22,159 nt of DNA from the NCBI GenBank assembly GCA_964457415.1, contig CAYWFB010000027.1:1-22159 (forward strand), in the 5' to 3' direction. This document shows positions 21,415 through 22,159 of the stretch, piece by piece. The stretch is from Fimenecus sp964457415. GTDB taxonomy: Bacteria; Bacillota; Clostridia; Oscillospirales; Acutalibacteraceae. Position numbers and translations under genes: made by a program. The notes beneath the pieces are model-generated. The model saw only the letters and a list, made by a program, of their open reading frames with translations, was not told where the DNA came from and made no database searches. Position 1 is the stretch's first letter. Every line of letters begins with the position of its first letter.

Positions 21415-22104
21415 ATGATTTATATTACAGGCGACACCCATGGTGACCGCAAAAGACTTTCTAAAATGGCTCTGCGCAAATTAAAAGAGGGCGATACTCT
21501 TATAATCTGCGGGGACTTCGGCTTTCTGTGGAATGACACAAAGCGTGAGCAGGATTTCTTGGTAGCCCTTGGCAAAAGAAAATATAATATCTGTTTTATT
21601 GACGGCACTCACGAAAATTTTGATTTGCTTAACGGCTACGAAATAAGCCAATGGAACGGCGGTAAGGCGCACAAAATTTACGGTAATCTTTACCACCTTA
21701 TGCGCGGTCAGATTTTCGAGATTGAGGGCAAAAAGATTTTCACAATGGGCGGTGGAGAAAGCTCGGATATTGATATCCGCCGAGATGTGAATGCCTGGTC
21801 AAAGGACGAAATTCCCACACAGGAGGAATTACTTGAGGGTGCAGAAAATCTTGAGGTTGCAGGCTATGATATGGATATGATTATCACCCACGAGCCACCC
21901 TTAAAGGTAAAGAATTTCTTGAATCTCAACGACACCTCGGAATTCCGCGTTACTGCTCTCAATGCTTATTTTGAAGAGCTTGCGGGCAACTGCAAATTTA
22001 AAAAATGGTTCTTCGGCTCACTTCATATTGACAAATACATTTCAGGTACTCACCGTGCGATTTTCAAAGATGTAATCAATGCCGAAACCGGCGAAAAGAT
22101 ATAG
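21415..22104 (+). CDS. Small metallophosphoesterase with altered metal ligands
   Basis: 229 residues of the calcineurin-like fold. GDTHG (6-10), CGDFGF (32-37), DGTHENFD (63-70), MIITHEPP (155-162) and GSLHID (201-206) correspond to the five metallophosphoesterase motifs. In typical members the third is GNHE and the last GHxH. Here Asn is Thr65 and the first His of GHxH is Ser202. By homology to characterised enzymes both are ligands of the second metal, while Asp7, His9, Asp34, His159 and His204 are kept. The enzyme may use one metal, be weak, or have a binding role. AAAGGA precedes the ATG about nine bases away. It is cytoplasmic and stands alone, divergent to the carboxypeptidase. The substrate is unknown. 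Confidence 0.85.
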   Translation: MIYITGDTHGDRKRLSKMALRKLKEGDTLIICGDFGFLWNDTKREQDFLVALGKRKYNICFIDGTHENFDLLNGYEISQWNGGKAHKIYGNLYHLMRGQIFEIEGKKIFTMGGGESSDIDIRRDVNAWSKDEIPTQEELLEGAENLEVAGYDMDMIITHEPPLKVKNFLNLNDTSEFRVTALNAYFEELAGNCKFKKWFFGSLHIDKYISGTHRAIFKDVINAETGEKI

Positions 22105-22106
22105 AA

Positions 22107-22159
22107 AAAGGGGCTGTAAAAAAACGCCCTGAAAAAATCCGAGGTTCGTGTAAAAGCGA
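22107..22159. repeat. Possible edge of a dispersed repeat, cut by window
   Basis: After the phosphoesterase stop, GGGGCTGTAAAAAAACGCCC has short inverted ends (GGGC and GCCC) and a T-poor tail. It could be a weak terminator. The start GGGGCTGTAAAAAAA resembles ends of Clostridia mobile-element remnants from memory. The right side is outside the window, so it cannot be judged. Confidence 0.25.

Overview
The window is about 22 kb of low-GC (roughly 40%) DNA. It looks like a Clostridia chromosome, probably an uncultured Oscillospiraceae/Ruminococcaceae-type gut anaerobe. The reasons are strong Gram-positive Shine-Dalgarno sites, several TTG starts, a WalJ-RlmH-two-component-HtrA neighbourhood, a DacF-type carboxypeptidase, and short palindromic intergenic repeats of the kind I remember from such genomes. 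No tRNA, rRNA, CRISPR array, prophage or complete insertion sequence is visible. This is mostly core chromosome with a few odd islands.

Layout. 1-2515 (minus): hisS (3' end beyond the window), mgsA and a MinD-like ATPase. 2698-4083 (plus): a membrane-anchored XRE regulator and a single-pass membrane protein with a possibly related ectodomain, closed by a strong bidirectional terminator (4090-4127). 4132-8630 (minus): a tight four-gene unit of a MurE-type ligase, a 65-residue protein, a GPH-type sugar:cation symporter and a metallophosphoesterase. 8731-8847: composite palindromic repeat whose first arm acts as a terminator. 8848-12697 (minus): a coupled five-gene operon of aldose-1-epimerase-like protein, HAD phosphatase, RarA, dCMP deaminase and YfbR-type 5'-deoxynucleotidase. 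13000-15665 (plus): murA, walJ and rlmH. 15757-19407 (plus): OmpR-type regulator, HAMP histidine kinase and HtrA protease, ended by a hairpin at 19424-19456. 19433-19971: a small XRE regulator gene that appears frameshifted, a pair of operator-like repeats and a possible broken small reading frame. 19972-21309 (minus): D,D-carboxypeptidase. 21415-22104 (plus): a small metallophosphoesterase with altered metal ligands.

How the genes fit together. Cell-envelope work dominates: MurA, the MurE-type ligase, DacF, and a WalRK-like two-component system with WalJ and HtrA. The galM-like to yfbR operon joins nucleotide-pool enzymes (dCMP deaminase, dNMP phosphatase) to a replication-fork ATPase. The points most worth a second look are the MurE-like/symporter/phosphoesterase operon, whose ligase carries a DDPA rather than a DAP-type DNPR motif; the frameshifted XRE gene whose lost stop codon sits in the terminator loop; the small phosphoesterase lacking two of the usual second-metal ligands; and the XRE/ectodomain gene pair. 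Assignments rest on motif recognition by eye; no database search was run.
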